A DNA stretch of 64,000 nt, taken from contig NW_024086838.1 of assembly GCF_009730915.1 (NCBI RefSeq), positions 1 through 64,000 of the forward strand. The letters run 5' to 3'. The notes under the pieces are model-generated. The model was not told where the DNA came from, did not search any database, and worked only from the letters and a program-made list of their open reading frames with translations. This document shows, piece after piece, positions 30,530 through 42,399 of this stretch. Both the position numbers and the translations under genes were made by a program. The DNA is from Dioscorea cayenensis subsp. rotundata. Its lineage: Eukaryota > Streptophyta > Magnoliopsida > Dioscoreales > Dioscoreaceae. Numbering within the stretch: position 1 is the first letter of the stretch; each line of letters opens with the position of its first letter.

Positions 30530-31757
30530 GTAAGACAAATTAGGAGGCGACGTCTCGCTCTAAGATCTCTGTATGTCGTCAAAAGCGTGCCATGAACTAC
30601 GTGTCTTGAACAGCCTGTGCTACTATGATCTCTGAAATCTCTGCTCGGACCTCAACGACCTCTGTCCGTATCACCCCCAAAGCGCTCTCGAGCCTCTCCT
30701 AGCGATCATGAGCTCGAGATGGTGAAAACATACGCACGGGGGGTGCTTTCTCTGCCACTAGAGGTGCCTCAATCTCCATCGGTGCTACCTGAGGCTCAGG
30801 AGTGGGCTGAAGTGCCCCGGATTCATCACCCTCATCCTCGTCAATCTCCGGAGCTGGTAGCACTAAAGCAAAAACCCCTGTCCGAACCCTACGGACCATG
30901 CCCATCAACCTCATCGTCTCTAGGCTCAAGGGAGCAGGTATACTCATCTTCTCGGCCCCGCAAATTGCGTCCAAGAGACCCATGCCCAATACTAATCTCG
31001 TGATGTAAGGGCCCGAAAAGATTGCTCCCAGTCTAGCATAATGCCCCTGATGTGTGATGTACTTTGCCATGATGTGTCCTAAGTGAATCGGTACGCGCTG
31101 CACCATTGAGTACAAGTACAGAAATTCTTGTCGACTCAGAACACTAGTGCTAGCATCACGGACATTCACCGACCTACTCATGATGGCATGTAAATATCTG
31201 TATGCAGGTCGGGAAAGGCACGTGGCCTTGGACACCCCCGGCTCGTACTGGCCCTGACCACATAGCACTCTGTAAGCTCTCTGCGGGGTCAAGACTCCAG
31301 AATAATCAATCGGTAACTGAGCGTACTCCTCCGTATCTGTGAATGCCTCCTCATACAAGCCGAGTAGAACAGAAAACTGAGTGATGCTCAAACTATGGTA
31401 GTGTCCAAATACTTTGAACTGAATAGTGTCAATACTGTGGAAGCTCGCGTAGGATCTATCAAACTCAAATGATGATAATACCTCCAGTGTGAGCTCCCCG
31501 ATGGTTGGCTCTTTAATTGTCAATAACCGCCTCCAACCACCTACTGATACGAGATCCTCGACCTTGTCTACAAACTCATCTCCCTGCTGTAGATCTCTCA
31601 GTATGCTCGTATTTAGGAATTGAGTTTGTCCCAACCGAACTCTCGATGACCTCTCAAAACAAACCTGGTGCTCAGGAATAGTGAAACTCATGCCCTCAGG
31701 CTCGGAAGATGACTCACGTGGCCACTTATCCGTCTGCTTCTTTGATCGAGGTGCCAT
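30530..31757 (-). pseudogene. A3 ORF2, ATHILA ORF-1-like, nearly open
   Basis: The best preserved ORF2 of the window. It is open from ATG 31757 (MAPRSKKQTDKW) to TAG at 30696-30698, about 353 codons. The ATG lies 3 bases after an acceptor-like TTTTGCAG. Regions: basic N-terminus, a DEFVDKVEDLVSVGGW segment, the conserved core (SITQFSVLLGLYEEAFT, LTPQRAYRVLCGQGQYEPG, YRYLHAIMSRS, FLYLYSMVQRVPIHLGH, GPYITRLVLGMG), then an acidic Pro/Glu-rich stretch. The TAG falls where A1 has a Phe codon, at the start of the coiled helix; two more stops follow. Function unknown; it resembles ATHILA ORF-1 proteins. Confidence 0.7.
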
Positions 31758-31760
31758 AGT

Positions 31761-32033
31761 CTGCAAAATTTAAAATACAATCGATCAAACAGGTTGATTA
31801 GCCAATGCTGCAAAAATCCACACGGTCGTTTGGAATTTCCACACGCCCATGTGTATCCATGGGGTGTGAAACCCGCCTGGCTGTGCCTTTGAAATCCATC
31901 AACGAACCGTGAAATCACTTCTACTTCATTCTAAAACACAAATAATCTTTCAAGTTGAAGAGATGAAGCATTTTTCAATAAATTAATCGATGGAAACAAT
32001 GAATTGGCAAAGAAAATGATAAATAGGGCTTAC
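31761..32033 (-). other. Intron-like segment before ORF2 (A3)
   Basis: On the minus strand CGTCG|GTAAGCCC to AAATTTTGCAG|ACTATG, 273 nt, same borders and same length as in A1. Palindromes lie at about 31818-31850. Confidence 0.55.
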
Positions 32034-32169
32034 CGACGAGATGGGATGAGAAAATGAAGAACCGGCCGGAATACCTTGCAAAAATCCTACCAAATCGGTG
32101 CTATAAAGTCGGAGAATGATGTGAGAATGTTTTCAGACAAATAGAGGACGTGAAGAAGAAGAGAAACTA

Positions 32170-32815
32170 GTCTTCTTTACAAGAGAGCCATAGGGGCGTA
32201 CACACACCCCTTGGCGTTCTGTGCATCCACACGGGCGTGTGGAAATTGCCCACGCCCGTGCACCTCATTACAAGAGAGCCATAGGGGCGTACACACACCC
32301 CTGTGCGCTCTCGGAAAACACTCCTTCAACTCTGACTGATCTCACATGGGCGTGCGGAAAATACCCATGCCAGTGCGCCTGATCCACAGGGGCAGGCGCA
32401 CGCCCATGTGGCTTCCCTGAACATCCGAGAAAATTGCCAAGTGTTCTACATGGCCGTGCGGAAGACATTCACATGCCCACATCATAGGGGCCGCCACATG
32501 CCCCTATGTCTTTTCGGGATGGAGAGAACTCCTCTGCAGAATTTCGTACGGGCGTGTGGAAATTACCCACGTCCGTGTGTGGTTCACAAGGTCGCCCACA
32601 GGGCCGAGTCTACGCCCTTGTGTGCTCGCAGGATAATCCACCCAACTCTGCAGGAATTCACACACCCGTGCGGAAATTACCCACGGGCGTGTGACAGTTA
32701 CATGGCCGTTCACAGGGGCAGCCGCACGCCCCTATGCCTTCACTGGATGAGCTCGCAATACATATACACGGGTGTGTGGAAATTCCACACGCCCGTACGT
32801 TTTCACTGGATGCCT
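32170..32815 (-). repeat. Tandem palindrome array (A3)
   Basis: Same kind of array as A1 5011-5625: units of roughly 110 bp with an AGGGGCGTG...CGCCCCT pair and a CGGGCGTGTGG...CCACACGCCCG pair. A local duplication places GAGAGCCATAGGGGCGTACA at both 32183 and 32272. Units have diverged between A1 and A3, yet palindromic pairing is mostly kept. Confidence 0.75.
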
Positions 32816-33076
32816 TAGAAAAACCTACAGGCTCTGCAAAAAATCTCTAAACATGTTTACACACTCAGAGCCTGCCCTATTATGCAAATTTGACTAGTCA
32901 CAAACATGAAATAGAGCTTAAACGACCAAACTTCGCTAATTCCGCATGAAAACACACGATGACTCTAAAAATCCACAATAAAATTGTAGCACAAGCATCT
33001 AAAAATCAAAACACCAACACTCCACAATTTATTCATGCAAAACACTACATTATTCAGCTAAGAAAAACAGTAAACA

Positions 33077-33094
33077 CTTGGGTTGCCTACTAAG
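33077..33094 (-). promoter_or_regulatory. Stem-loop after gag-pro (A3), one arm mutated
   Basis: The minus strand reads CTTAGTAGGCAACCCAAG; two bases of the left arm differ from the perfect stem in A1 and C. Confidence 0.45.
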
Positions 33095-33139
33095 AAGCGC
33101 TTGTTTAACGTCACTAAGCTTGATATACCTTGTCTTACC

Positions 33140-33780
33140 TCACGAGGGTTCATAGATGAAGGTTACCCTCTTACCCATGACTTGAAAGCATGATGAGCAC
33201 AATCTATTAAAAGTAGAGGGTGTATTATCGAGCTTGGGACCACCTAGCAATGATTCATCCAACTCCTTCCGTTCACGGACGTCTCTAACAGCCTTGGGGT
33301 GTTTCCAGTGGCGTCTCCTAGCCCTCTTCATTTTCCGGAGCACCTTCTTCAGGATCCCCGGGGTAGATGGTACTTCTTCCATCGATCCATGCATCATTAC
33401 AGCTTGACAAGCACGTCTTCAATGATGTCTCTCGGATGTCGTACTGTTCGGTCCGCTAGTTGCAAAGTCATCCAAGTAGACCTAGGCTCGCCCAAGCCTA
33501 GCTTTTGAAATAAATTGTATGGCATGACGTTGATACTAGCCCCTGAGTCCGCCAATGCCATTTCCTCACCTAGATTGCCAATATTACACGGAATGATGAA
33601 GCTTCCCGGGTCTTTCTTCTTTTTCGGCATATTCTTTTGCAATACCACCGAGCATGAAGCATCTAAAATAACTGAAGCACTTTCCTCCAACTTCCTCTTT
33701 TTAGTCAACAAGTCTTTCAAGAACTTCGCATACTTAGGCATTTGGGCCAATGCCTCAACAAAATGAATATTTGGTTTCTG
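33140..33780 (-). pseudogene. pro: A3 protease, core deleted
   Basis: The DSGASINVMP active site is intact (about 33545-33515), but the reading is joined at about 33412 straight to the C-terminal tail. About 315 bp present in A1 (4100-4416), including LGRPFL and the second half of the fold, are gone. The upstream linker lost about 240 bp as well (join near 33772). The tail keeps KRARRRHWKHPK and ends FIYEP. No active protease can be made from this copy. Confidence 0.82.
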
Positions 33781-35151
33781 TATTGTTCGGCAAGCTTCCA
33801 TGTGACCTTTCAGAAAGAGACTTCGCAATTTGCCCCACATGATTTTCAAGGTTATGCAAAGAGGCGGTGTGGTTGCAAAGTATAGCCTCAGCTGATTCAA
33901 ACCTTGTATTTGCAGATTGCACATATCTAGTCAAGTGCTTCTCTAAGTCATTCATTCGGGTTTCCAAACCTGAGACTCTGTTTTCCACCTGAGGTGCTTG
34001 TTGTTGTTGTTGGAAACCCGGTGGCCCCGTGGCTATTTATGGACCCTGATTACTCCATGAGAAATTAGGATGATTCTTCCAACCCAAATTGTAGGTATTG
34101 CTATATGGGTTTCCTTGAGCTCTCATGCCATTGCCTACAAAATCAACATTCTCCACCCAAAAAACATCACCGATAGAGATCGTGCAATCAGAGGGAGCAT
34201 GTCCTCCATCACACCCAGTGCAATTAGTCACGGCCGCCATTCTATTTGAAATTAGAACATCTAACTTCTTACTAAAATTTTCCACTTGAGCCGCCAATGA
34301 AGTTACCGCATCTATTTCATGGAGACCGGCCACCTTTTTCTTCTCCCTAGCATTCCATTGGTAGCTATTTAGCCCCATTTCTTCAATTAACTGATGGGCC
34401 TCATCTGGGTTCTTGCTACCTAAGGTACCTCCTGCTGCCATATCCAAGAGTTGCCTTGTACTTGGATTCAAGCCGTTGTAAAAGGTCTGAACAATCATCC
34501 ACTCCGGAAATCCATGTTGCGAGCACTTTCTCAGGAGTTCCTTGAACCTTTCCCATGTCTCGAATAGAGACTCCAATTCCAACTGAACAAAGGATGAGAT
34601 CTCATTCCTAAGCTTTGCTGATTTTCCGGGAGGGAAATAACAGGCAAGAAAAGCTTCTACCATCTCCTCCCATGTGTAATCGATGCTCTAGGTAATGAGT
34701 GTAGCCATTGCTTCACTCTCCCCTTTAGAGAAAATGGGAAGGCTCTCAACTTGATGGCATCATCCGTCACTACATTTATCTTCAGCATATCACACACCTC
34801 GAGAAAACTCTCTATATGACTATTTGGATCCTCATCGGCCAAACCGTTGAACTGTGCGGATTGCTGCAACATGTGGATGAATGCTGGCTTCAACTCAAAG
34901 TTCAGAGCTGTAATCGGGGAATGCTTAATGCTCGATTGTGTCCCCAACATTGAAGGTCTGGCATAATCAGATAATGTCCACTGTTGCTCATTCTATTCTG
35001 CCATGTTTTCATATTCTTCCACTTCCAAATCAGCTAAATTAGACTGTTCTTGCACAGGCCCTTTCCTTTTTCTTCTTAGTGTACGTTCAAGCTCAGGATC
35101 TCCTTCAATCAATATTGAGGGATTCCCTCCGGTCACAACCTGGAGCTGCAT
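33781..35151 (-). pseudogene. gag: A3 gag, broken
   Basis: Open in long blocks. The usual ATG is GTG at 35136-35134, but an ATG five codons upstream (35151) is in frame and gives MQLQV before the normal start. TAG replaces CAG just after ENMAE (34993). The Retrotrans_gag core is at about 34660-34870 and 34500-34663 with a frameshift at about 34660, where ACATGGGAGG reads ACACATGGGAGG. The knuckle is CTGCDGGHAPSDC, complete. A stop (TAA) follows SNQGP at 34037. Confidence 0.82.
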
Positions 35152-35250
35152 ACAAAAAAAAAAGAAAAAGAAACAATAACGATGATACAATAAGAAGATA
35201 TAAAATAGAATGTATGAAAACAAAGTGCAAAGTATCTCTAAACGCCTACT

Positions 35251-35267
35251 CCGCGGCAACGGTGCCA
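35251..35267 (-). other. A3 primer-binding site
   Basis: The minus strand TGGCACCGTTGCCGCGG matches the tRNA-Asp complement except at two positions, 6 bp from the 5' LTR. Confidence 0.85.
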
Positions 35268-35273
35268 AAAACT

Positions 35274-35922
35274 TGACAAGGTCCCCTTGCGTATATCCCG
35301 CAAGTGCACGGGTTTGTCGAAGTAATAATCCCGGATGAGCAGGTATCGAATCCACAGGGAGTAGGGAATGAAAACACTTAATCCTCTACTTAGCTATGTG
35401 AAAGATCAATAGTGATAAGTGTGACAATGATTCAATTCTCAAAAGTAAAAACAACAAGTAAGAGAGCACGAGTAAAGGAGGAGGAGAGGCAATCGATAAA
35501 GATGGGGAACTCGGATAATGCTCCGCCTAGGACAATTGTTTCAAGTGCAAGAACCCTCTATTATGCTTCCTAATCAATGCAATGGTGAGTCATGGAAATC
35601 CTTAAATACATAGTCCCAAATCTAAGGTCAACTATGCCTAACTCTATACATGTCCCGGAGGAGAGATTAGATAACCTCTCAACCTCGCACTCGAATAGAG
35701 TTGCAATGAGCTCTATGGATCCCAAGTGATAAATCTCTTCCTAATTATAGACCTAACCCTTTGGTCCAGGTGGAAAGTCCCTAACCACAATTAAGCCGTA
35801 GATACTAAGATCACCTCAACGCTTCACTCCGTTGCACGCGCAACTAAGCCCCAGCGGGGGGTCATCCCTTAGACTATTCAGTCTATTATGGCCGCAAAGA
35901 ACTGGAGGAACGGAGGTAGAAT
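35274..35922 (-). repeat. A3 5' LTR, inner part
   Basis: Starts TGACAAGGTCCCC beside the PBS and runs to the nested solo LTR at 35923. The other part is 37810-39025; together 1865 bp. Confidence 0.9.
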
Positions 35923-37804
35923 TGACAAGGTTCCCTTGCGTATATCCCGTAAGTGCATGGGTTTGTCGAAGTAATAATCCCGGATAAGCGGGTATCGAAT
36001 CCACAGGGAATAGGAAATAAAAATACTTAATTCGATTCTTAGTTATGTGAAGGATCAATGATGATAATTGTGACAATGATTCAATTCTCAAAAGTAAAAG
36101 CAACAAGTAAGAGAGCACGAGTAAAGAGGAGGTAAGGCAACGATAAAGATGGGGTACTCGGATAATGCTCCACCTAGGATAATTGTTTCAAGTGCAAGAA
36201 CCCTCTATTATGCTTCCTAATCAATGCAATGGTGAGTCGCGGAAATCCTTAGTTACATAGTCCCAAATATAAGGTCAACTATGCCTAACTCTATACATGT
36301 CCCGGAGGAGAGATTAGATAACCTCTCAACCTCGCACTCGCATAGAGTTGCAATGAGCTCTAGTGATTCCAAGTGATAAATCTCTTCCTAATTATAGACA
36401 TAACCCTTTGGTCCAAGTGGAAGGTCCCTAAGCACGGTTAAGCCCTAGATACTAAGATCACCTCAACACTTCACTCCATTGCACGCGCAACTAAGCCCTA
36501 GCGGAGGTTCATTCGTTAGATCATTCATTCTATTATGGCCGCAAAGAACTCGAGGAACGGAGGTAGAATCTATCAGGTCGGAGAGGAAAAGGGACGCTCT
36601 TGTACCTCTCGACTCACCCTCTCACTCTCCAACCTAGTTTTGTCTAACACTCGTGGTGTGTCACTCACTCACAAGGTTACCAACAAGAACTCTTAACTCT
36701 AGTGTCACTCTAGCGGAAATGTTCATACAATCAAGCATTCAAGGTTGGAACTCACAATAAACATCAATTTATTAAAAGCATAATAAAGAGATTCAATGAA
36801 ACGAATACATCCTAGGGTTCACAAATACCCAAGTACCCAGTAGGGGTTTAGCTCTCCATGGAGCTAAGTACAATCAAAGAAATAGAATGTAAAAGCAATG
36901 AATCCATAAAGAAACCTCCTCGATAGTCGTGTCAATGGTCATGTGGGGATTCCTCTACTCGTCACAAGGGATCCTTTGTCCGGCCTATGATACACCTCGC
37001 CGGATCGGTGCTGACGAAAGCTCTCCCAATAATCTTCTTCCAAATGACGCGCGATGTCAGAGCCATAGAACATCTCCAAAACCCTAGCCAATACTCCTCA
37101 AAACCCTAGCTGAAGCCCTCTCTCATGTTGGGGAAAAGATGGAGAAAAGAATACTAAAATCGGGGCTGATTCAGCTTTAAATAGGGCTGGAATCAGGTGA
37201 CTACACGATCGTGGATGCTTTACGGGCCCGTGCGGAATTTCCACACGGGCGTGGATAATTTCCACACGCTCGTGTGGATTCTCTGAACTCATGTTTTTTT
37301 GGGCGGCTGTGAATAGTGCTGCTACAGTATTTGCTACCGTGCTGCTGGAGTTCTCTACTACAGTATCCGGCCTAAATAGCTTCCCAAATCCATACTTTCA
37401 TCGGAGTAACGCAAATGGGCACACGTTCACGTCGTGGATCACTTGCTTCTTCAATGATAGGCAAGTTGGTGGAGCTCTTGTTCTATGTGCATAAGTCAGA
37501 ATGCTCCAGTGTGACTTCCTTTGTGCCCCTCCAAATGGATGTGCCAAACTCGAATACGAGGAGGTTGGAACACACTCTAGCATCTCACATCCGACCTATG
37601 TCTTCGCATTTGAACCTTAGCAAGATTTCCTGCAAAATCGGTGCATTGTGATCCACATTGGCTTCTTTCCTTCACACTCGGCCTCAGAACCCTACCTGCA
37701 TAAAAGTAACATAAAAACACACATATTAGTGTAAAAACCCGAGAAGAGTAATGCTCAACATAAGGAAAGAATGCTTTGCATTCATATCGCACAAGCACTT
37801 ATCA
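35923..37804 (-). mobile_element. Solo A LTR nested in A3 5' LTR (TSD AGAAT)
   Basis: 1882 bp, TGACAAGGTTCCC to CACTTATCA, flanked by AGAAT at 35918-35922 and 37805-37809. The host LTR reads through as GGTAGAAT|CTATCACG when it is taken out. Confidence 0.93.
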
Positions 37805-37809
37805 AGAAT

Positions 37810-39025
37810 CTATCACGTCGAAAGGGAAAGGGAACACTCCTATACCTTTCAACTCACCCTCTCAACTATCCCCAACCTAGCTTTGTCTAATGCTCATGGT
37901 GTGTCACTCACTCACAAGGTTACCAACAAGAACTCTCTACCCTAGTGTCACTCTAGGGGAAATGTTCTTACAATCAAGCATTCAAGGTTGGAACTCACAA
38001 CAAACATCAATTTATTGAAAGCATAATAAAGAGATTCAATGAAACAAATACATCCTAGGGTTCACAAATACCCAAGTACCTACTAGGGTTTAGCTTTCCA
38101 TGGAGCTAAGTACAATCAAAGAAATAGAATGTAAAAGCAATGAATCCATAGAGAAACCCCCTCGATAGTCATGTCGATGGTCTTGTGGAAAGTGCTCTAC
38201 TCGTCATCCAAGGATTCCCTCGTCCGGTATAGGATACGCCTCGACGGAAGCTCCCCTACCAACCTTCTTCCTAAGGAATGACGATGTCAGAGCCGTAGAA
38301 CCTCTCCAAAACCTTAGCCAATACCTCTCAAAACCCTAGTCGAAACCCTCTCTCAAGTTGGGGAAAAGATGGAGAAAAGAATGCTGAAATCGGGGCTGAA
38401 TCGGCTTTAAATAGGGCTGGAATCGGGCGACCACATGGGCCTGTGGATTTTTCACACGCCCATGTGGAATTTCCACACAGCCGTGTATAATTTCCACACG
38501 CCCCTGTGGATTCTCTGAATTCCTGTTTTCTCGGCCTGCTGTGAATAGTGTTGCTACAGTACTTTTGCTACAATGTTCCACTACAGTACCTAGCCCAAAT
38601 TTTTCCCGAGTCTATACTTTTATCAAGGTGACGCAAATGGGCATACGTTCACATCGTGGATCACTTGCTTCTTTAATGATAGACAAGTTGGTGGAGCTCT
38701 TGTTCTATGTGCATAAGTCGGAATGCTCGAGTGTGACTGCCCTTGTGCCCCTCAAAATGGATGTGCCAACTCGAATATGAGGAGGTTGGCACACTCTCTA
38801 GCATCTCACACCCGACCTATGTCTTCGCGTTTGAACTTTAGGAAGATTTCCCCCAAAATCGGTGCATTATGATCCACATTGGCTTCTTTCCTTCATAATC
38901 GGCCTCACAACCCTACCTGCACGAAATAAACATGAAAACACACATGGTAGTGTAAAAACCTGAGAAAAGTAATGCTCAACATAAGGAAAGAATGCTTCGC
39001 ATTCATATCACACAAACACTTATCA
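37810..39025 (-). repeat. A3 5' LTR, outer part
   Basis: Continues the LTR to AACACTTATCA. The palindrome-TATA module, on the minus strand, lies at about 38400-38520. The TSD ACTGT follows. Confidence 0.9.
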
Positions 39026-39030
39026 ACTGT

Positions 39031-39794
39031 TCACGCGCCCGCGTGAAAATTCCTGCAACCCATGTGGCCGCGTGGAAAATCAACACGGGCGCATGAGGAC
39101 ACGTGACAGGCGTGGTTTTGGGCTTTAAATAGGCCGTTTGCCCTATTTTTGAGAGACTTTTTGCAAGGGTTTTCATGAGCACTTTGTAGGCAAGGTAGCT
39201 AGGGTTTTGGAGGAGGTCTTTGGCGATATTGGGGGGCATCCATCGCCAACTTTGATCGATCATCTCTCCGTCATAGCATAGAGGGAGGCTTCGGCGACCT
39301 AGCTTCGGAGAACGATTCTTCAAGACGTTGGGTGACCCATCAAGGCCATCATCACGAATTTAAGGGGGTTTTACTTCATGATTTTCATTGCTTTTCATTG
39401 TAATAATCATTGTTTTGTTAATTGCTCCATGGAGGGCTAAACCTTAGTATGTATTTGGGCATGTGAACCCTAGGATCTATGTTTTTGTAATGATTTGCTT
39501 TATGTTTCTATTAAATCCGAGTTGATTTGAGTTTTAATCTTGTATTCCCATTGCTTGCTTGTTTAATTAATCCTTGTAGTTAATTGGATTTCGCATGATT
39601 TGTTACTTTGATGTGAGAGAGGTCTCCATTATAGTTAGAACTTCAAGGTTAAAGAGGGTTGAGAGGGTGAGTCATGAGATAGTGGAGTATCCCCTTTCCC
39701 TTTCTATTGAGTGTTTGCTATCTCCGTATTCCCTAAACTCTATGCAACCATATTGTGTGTGAGGTGTGAGATTGAGAGATTTGTCCACCGGGAC
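39031..39794 (+). repeat. Element C 3' LTR, second part
   Basis: Resumes with TCACGCGCCCGCGTG after A3 and matches the C solo LTR to CCACCGGGAC, where an A LTR begins. The last ~600 bp of the C LTR are missing. Confidence 0.82.
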
Positions 39795-40980
39795 TGACAA
39801 GATCCCCTTGCTTATATCCCGCAAGTGCACGGGTTTATCGAAGTAATAATCCCTGGTAAGCGGGGTCGAATCCACAGGGAGTAGGGAGTAAAGACACTTA
39901 ATTCGATTCTTAGCTATGTGGAGTATCAAAAATGATAAGTGTGGTAATGATTCAATTCTCATAAATTAAAAGCAACAAGTAAGAGAGCAAAAGTAAGGAG
40001 GAGGCAAGGCAATCGATAAAGACGGGGTACTCGGATGATGCTTCACCTAGGATAATCACTCCAAGTGCAAGAACTCTCTATTATGCTTCCTAATTGATGC
40101 AATGGTGAGTCATGGAAATCCTTACATACATAGTCCCAAATCTAAGATCAACTATGCCTAACTGTATACACGTCCCGGAGGAGAAATCGAACAATCTCAA
40201 CACCTCGCACTCGCATAGAGTTGCAATGAGCTCTAGGGATTCCAAGTGATAAATCTCTTCCTAGATTTAGACCTAACCCTTTGGTCCAGGCGGAAGGTCC
40301 CTAGCCACAAATAAGCCCTAGATACTAAGATCACCTCAACGCTTCACTCCATTGCACGCGCAACTAGGCCCCAGCGGAGGTTTATCCCTTAGACCATTCA
40401 CTCTATTATGGCCGCAAAGAACTTGAGGAACGGAGGTAGAATCTTTCACATCGGAGGGGAAAGCTCCTGTACCTCTCGACTCACCCTCTGAAGCCTCTCT
40501 AACCTAGCTTTGTATAACGCTCGTGGTGTGTCACTCACTCACAAGGTCACCAACAAGAACTCTCAACCCTAGTGTCACTCTAGTGGAAATGTTAATACAA
40601 TCAAGCATTCAAGGTTGGGACTCACAATAAACATCAATTTATTGAAAGCATAATAAAGAAGTTTAATGGAACGAATACATCCTAGGGTTCACAATCACCC
40701 AAGTACCCACTAGAGGTTTAGCTCTCCATGGAGCTCAGTACAATCAAAGAAATAGAATGTAAAAGCAATGAATCCATAAAGAAACCCCCTTGATGGTCGT
40801 GTTGATGGTCTTGTGGAAAGTCCTCTACTCGTCGTCCAAGGATTCCTTCGTCCGGTATAGGATACGCCTCGATCGAAGCTCCCCTACCAACCTTCTTCCT
40901 AATCGAATCACGATGTCGGAGCCGTAGAACCTCTCCAAAACCTTGGCCAATACCCCTTGAAACCCTAGCCGACGCCCTCT
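39795..40980 (-). repeat. A LTR, truncated, minus orientation
   Basis: Starts TGACAAGATCCCCTTG and matches A LTRs up to AACCCTAGCCGACGCCCTCT, where it is cut at the leader and joined to a B-like LTR end. The promoter half is absent, so no TSD can be found. Confidence 0.82.
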
Positions 40981-41099
40981 AAATAGCATTCATATTTGCT
41001 TCCTAACAACTATTCACTATAGATACGACTACCCACTCACCGGGATACTTTATTACTTCGACAACCCGTGCACTTATGGCACACATATGCAAGGGGTGT
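40981..41099 (+). repeat. B-like LTR 3' end
   Basis: ATACGACTACCCACTCACCG through CCCGTGCACTTATGGC to GCAAGGGGTGT resembles the last 90 bp of B copy 2. It is cut by the A4 LTR start. Confidence 0.7.
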
Positions 41100-42399
41100 T
41101 GATAAGTGCTTGTGTGATAAGAATACAAAGTGTTCTTTCGTTATGTTGAGCATTACGTTTCTCAGGTTTTAATGCTAATATGTGTGTATTTATGTTAATT
41201 TAATGCATATAAGGTTGTGGAGCCGAAAGTTAAAGAAATAAGCCAATGTGGGTTGCAAGCGCATTATTTGGAGGAAATCTTGAGAACATTCAAATGCGAA
41301 GACAAAAGTCGGGTTCAAGATGCAAGAATGTATGCCAATCTCCTTGTACTCAAGTTAGCACTATAATTTGGAGGGCCACAAGGGTAGTCACAATCAAGCA
41401 TTCCTGCTTGTGCATGTATAGCAAGATCTCCACCAATATGTCTGTTATTGAAGAAGCAAAGCGATTCACGATGCCAACGTGTGCCCGTTTGCGTTACCTC
41501 GATGAAAGCATGGATTCATGAGAGTTTCGGGCCTGTATTATGCAGTGTAATATAGTAAAGCACTATAGCATTTCACTGTAGCAGGTACTGTTCATAGGTG
41601 GCCGAAACTAAGTAAAACAGAGAATCCACACGGGCGTGTGGAAATTCCACACTCCCGTGCGAAAAATCAACAAGGGCGCCCACAAGGGCGTGTGGATTCC
41701 CGAATCCAGCCCTATTTAAGGCTGATTTTAGCCCCGATTTCACAATCTTTTTCCTAACTTGATAGATGGATGCGGCTAGGGTTTGAAGAGGTATTAGCTA
41801 AGGATTTGGAGAAGTTCTATGGCTCTGATATCGCGCTGCATTTGGAAAAAGATTAGTGGGAAAGCTTTCTTCGGCACCGATCCGACGAGGTGTATCCTAG
41901 GCAAGACAAAGGGACCTTTGGACGAGTAGAGGACTCTCTACAAGACCATCACCACAACTATCGAATGGGTTTTCTATGGATTCTTTGCTTTTACATTTGA
42001 TTTCATTAATTATAATTAGCTCTATGGAGAGCTAAACCCCCTAGTGGGTACTTGGGTATTTGTGAACCCTAGGATGTATTCGTTTCATTGAACTTTTTAT
42101 TATACTTTCAATTAATTGATGTTTTATTTAAGTTCCAAAAAATTAATTGATGTTTTATTTAAGTTCCAATTTTTAATTCTTGATTGTATGAAACTCCCTT
42201 AGAGTGATACTAGGGTTTAGAATTCTTGTTGGTAACCCTTGTGAGTGACTGACACACCATGAGAGTTAGACAAAGCTAGATTGGATAGGGTTGAGAACGT
42301 GAATCGAAAGATAGCGGAGCATTACCTTTCCCCTCTGTTATGATTTATTCTACCTCCATTTCCTCATGTTCTTTGCGGTCATAGTAGAGTGAATGGGCT
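41100..42399 (+). repeat. A4 5' LTR, first part
   Basis: Starts TGATAAGTGCTTGTGTGATA. It differs from A1 in many points (GTGCATATAAGG for the GTGCAGGTAGGG block). A 32-bp stretch (AATTAATTGATGTTTTATTT...) is tandemly duplicated at about 42111-42175. Palindromes are at 41625-41700 and TATTTAAGG near 41712. Confidence 0.82.

Larger units (their letters stand above)
27299..39025 (-). mobile_element. Element A3: complete non-autonomous Athila/Tat-type element (TSD ACTGT)
   Basis: A minus-strand element with both LTRs, flanked by ACTGT at 27294-27298 and 39026-39030. From its 5' end: LTR 39025-35274 (holding a solo LTR), PBS, gag, protease, palindrome array, intron-like segment, ORF2, 3' region, PPT, LTR 29150-27299. 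Without the nested LTR it is about 9.84 kb, which defines the full length of family A. No reverse transcriptase, RNase H or integrase is present. All ORFs are broken. Confidence 0.92.
16400..39794 (+). mobile_element. Element C: non-autonomous Athila/Tat-type retrotransposon with nested insertions
   Basis: Truncated 5' LTR (16400-17014), PBS, gag, protease split by a nested LTR (18912-22577), stem-loop, palindromes, intron-like segment, ORF2, 3' region with two PPT modules, and a 3' LTR (26817-27298 and 39031-39794) split by element A3. Removing the nested DNA leaves about 8 kb. No pol domains. The 3' LTR is cut by another A LTR at 39795, so no target duplication can be read. Confidence 0.8.
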
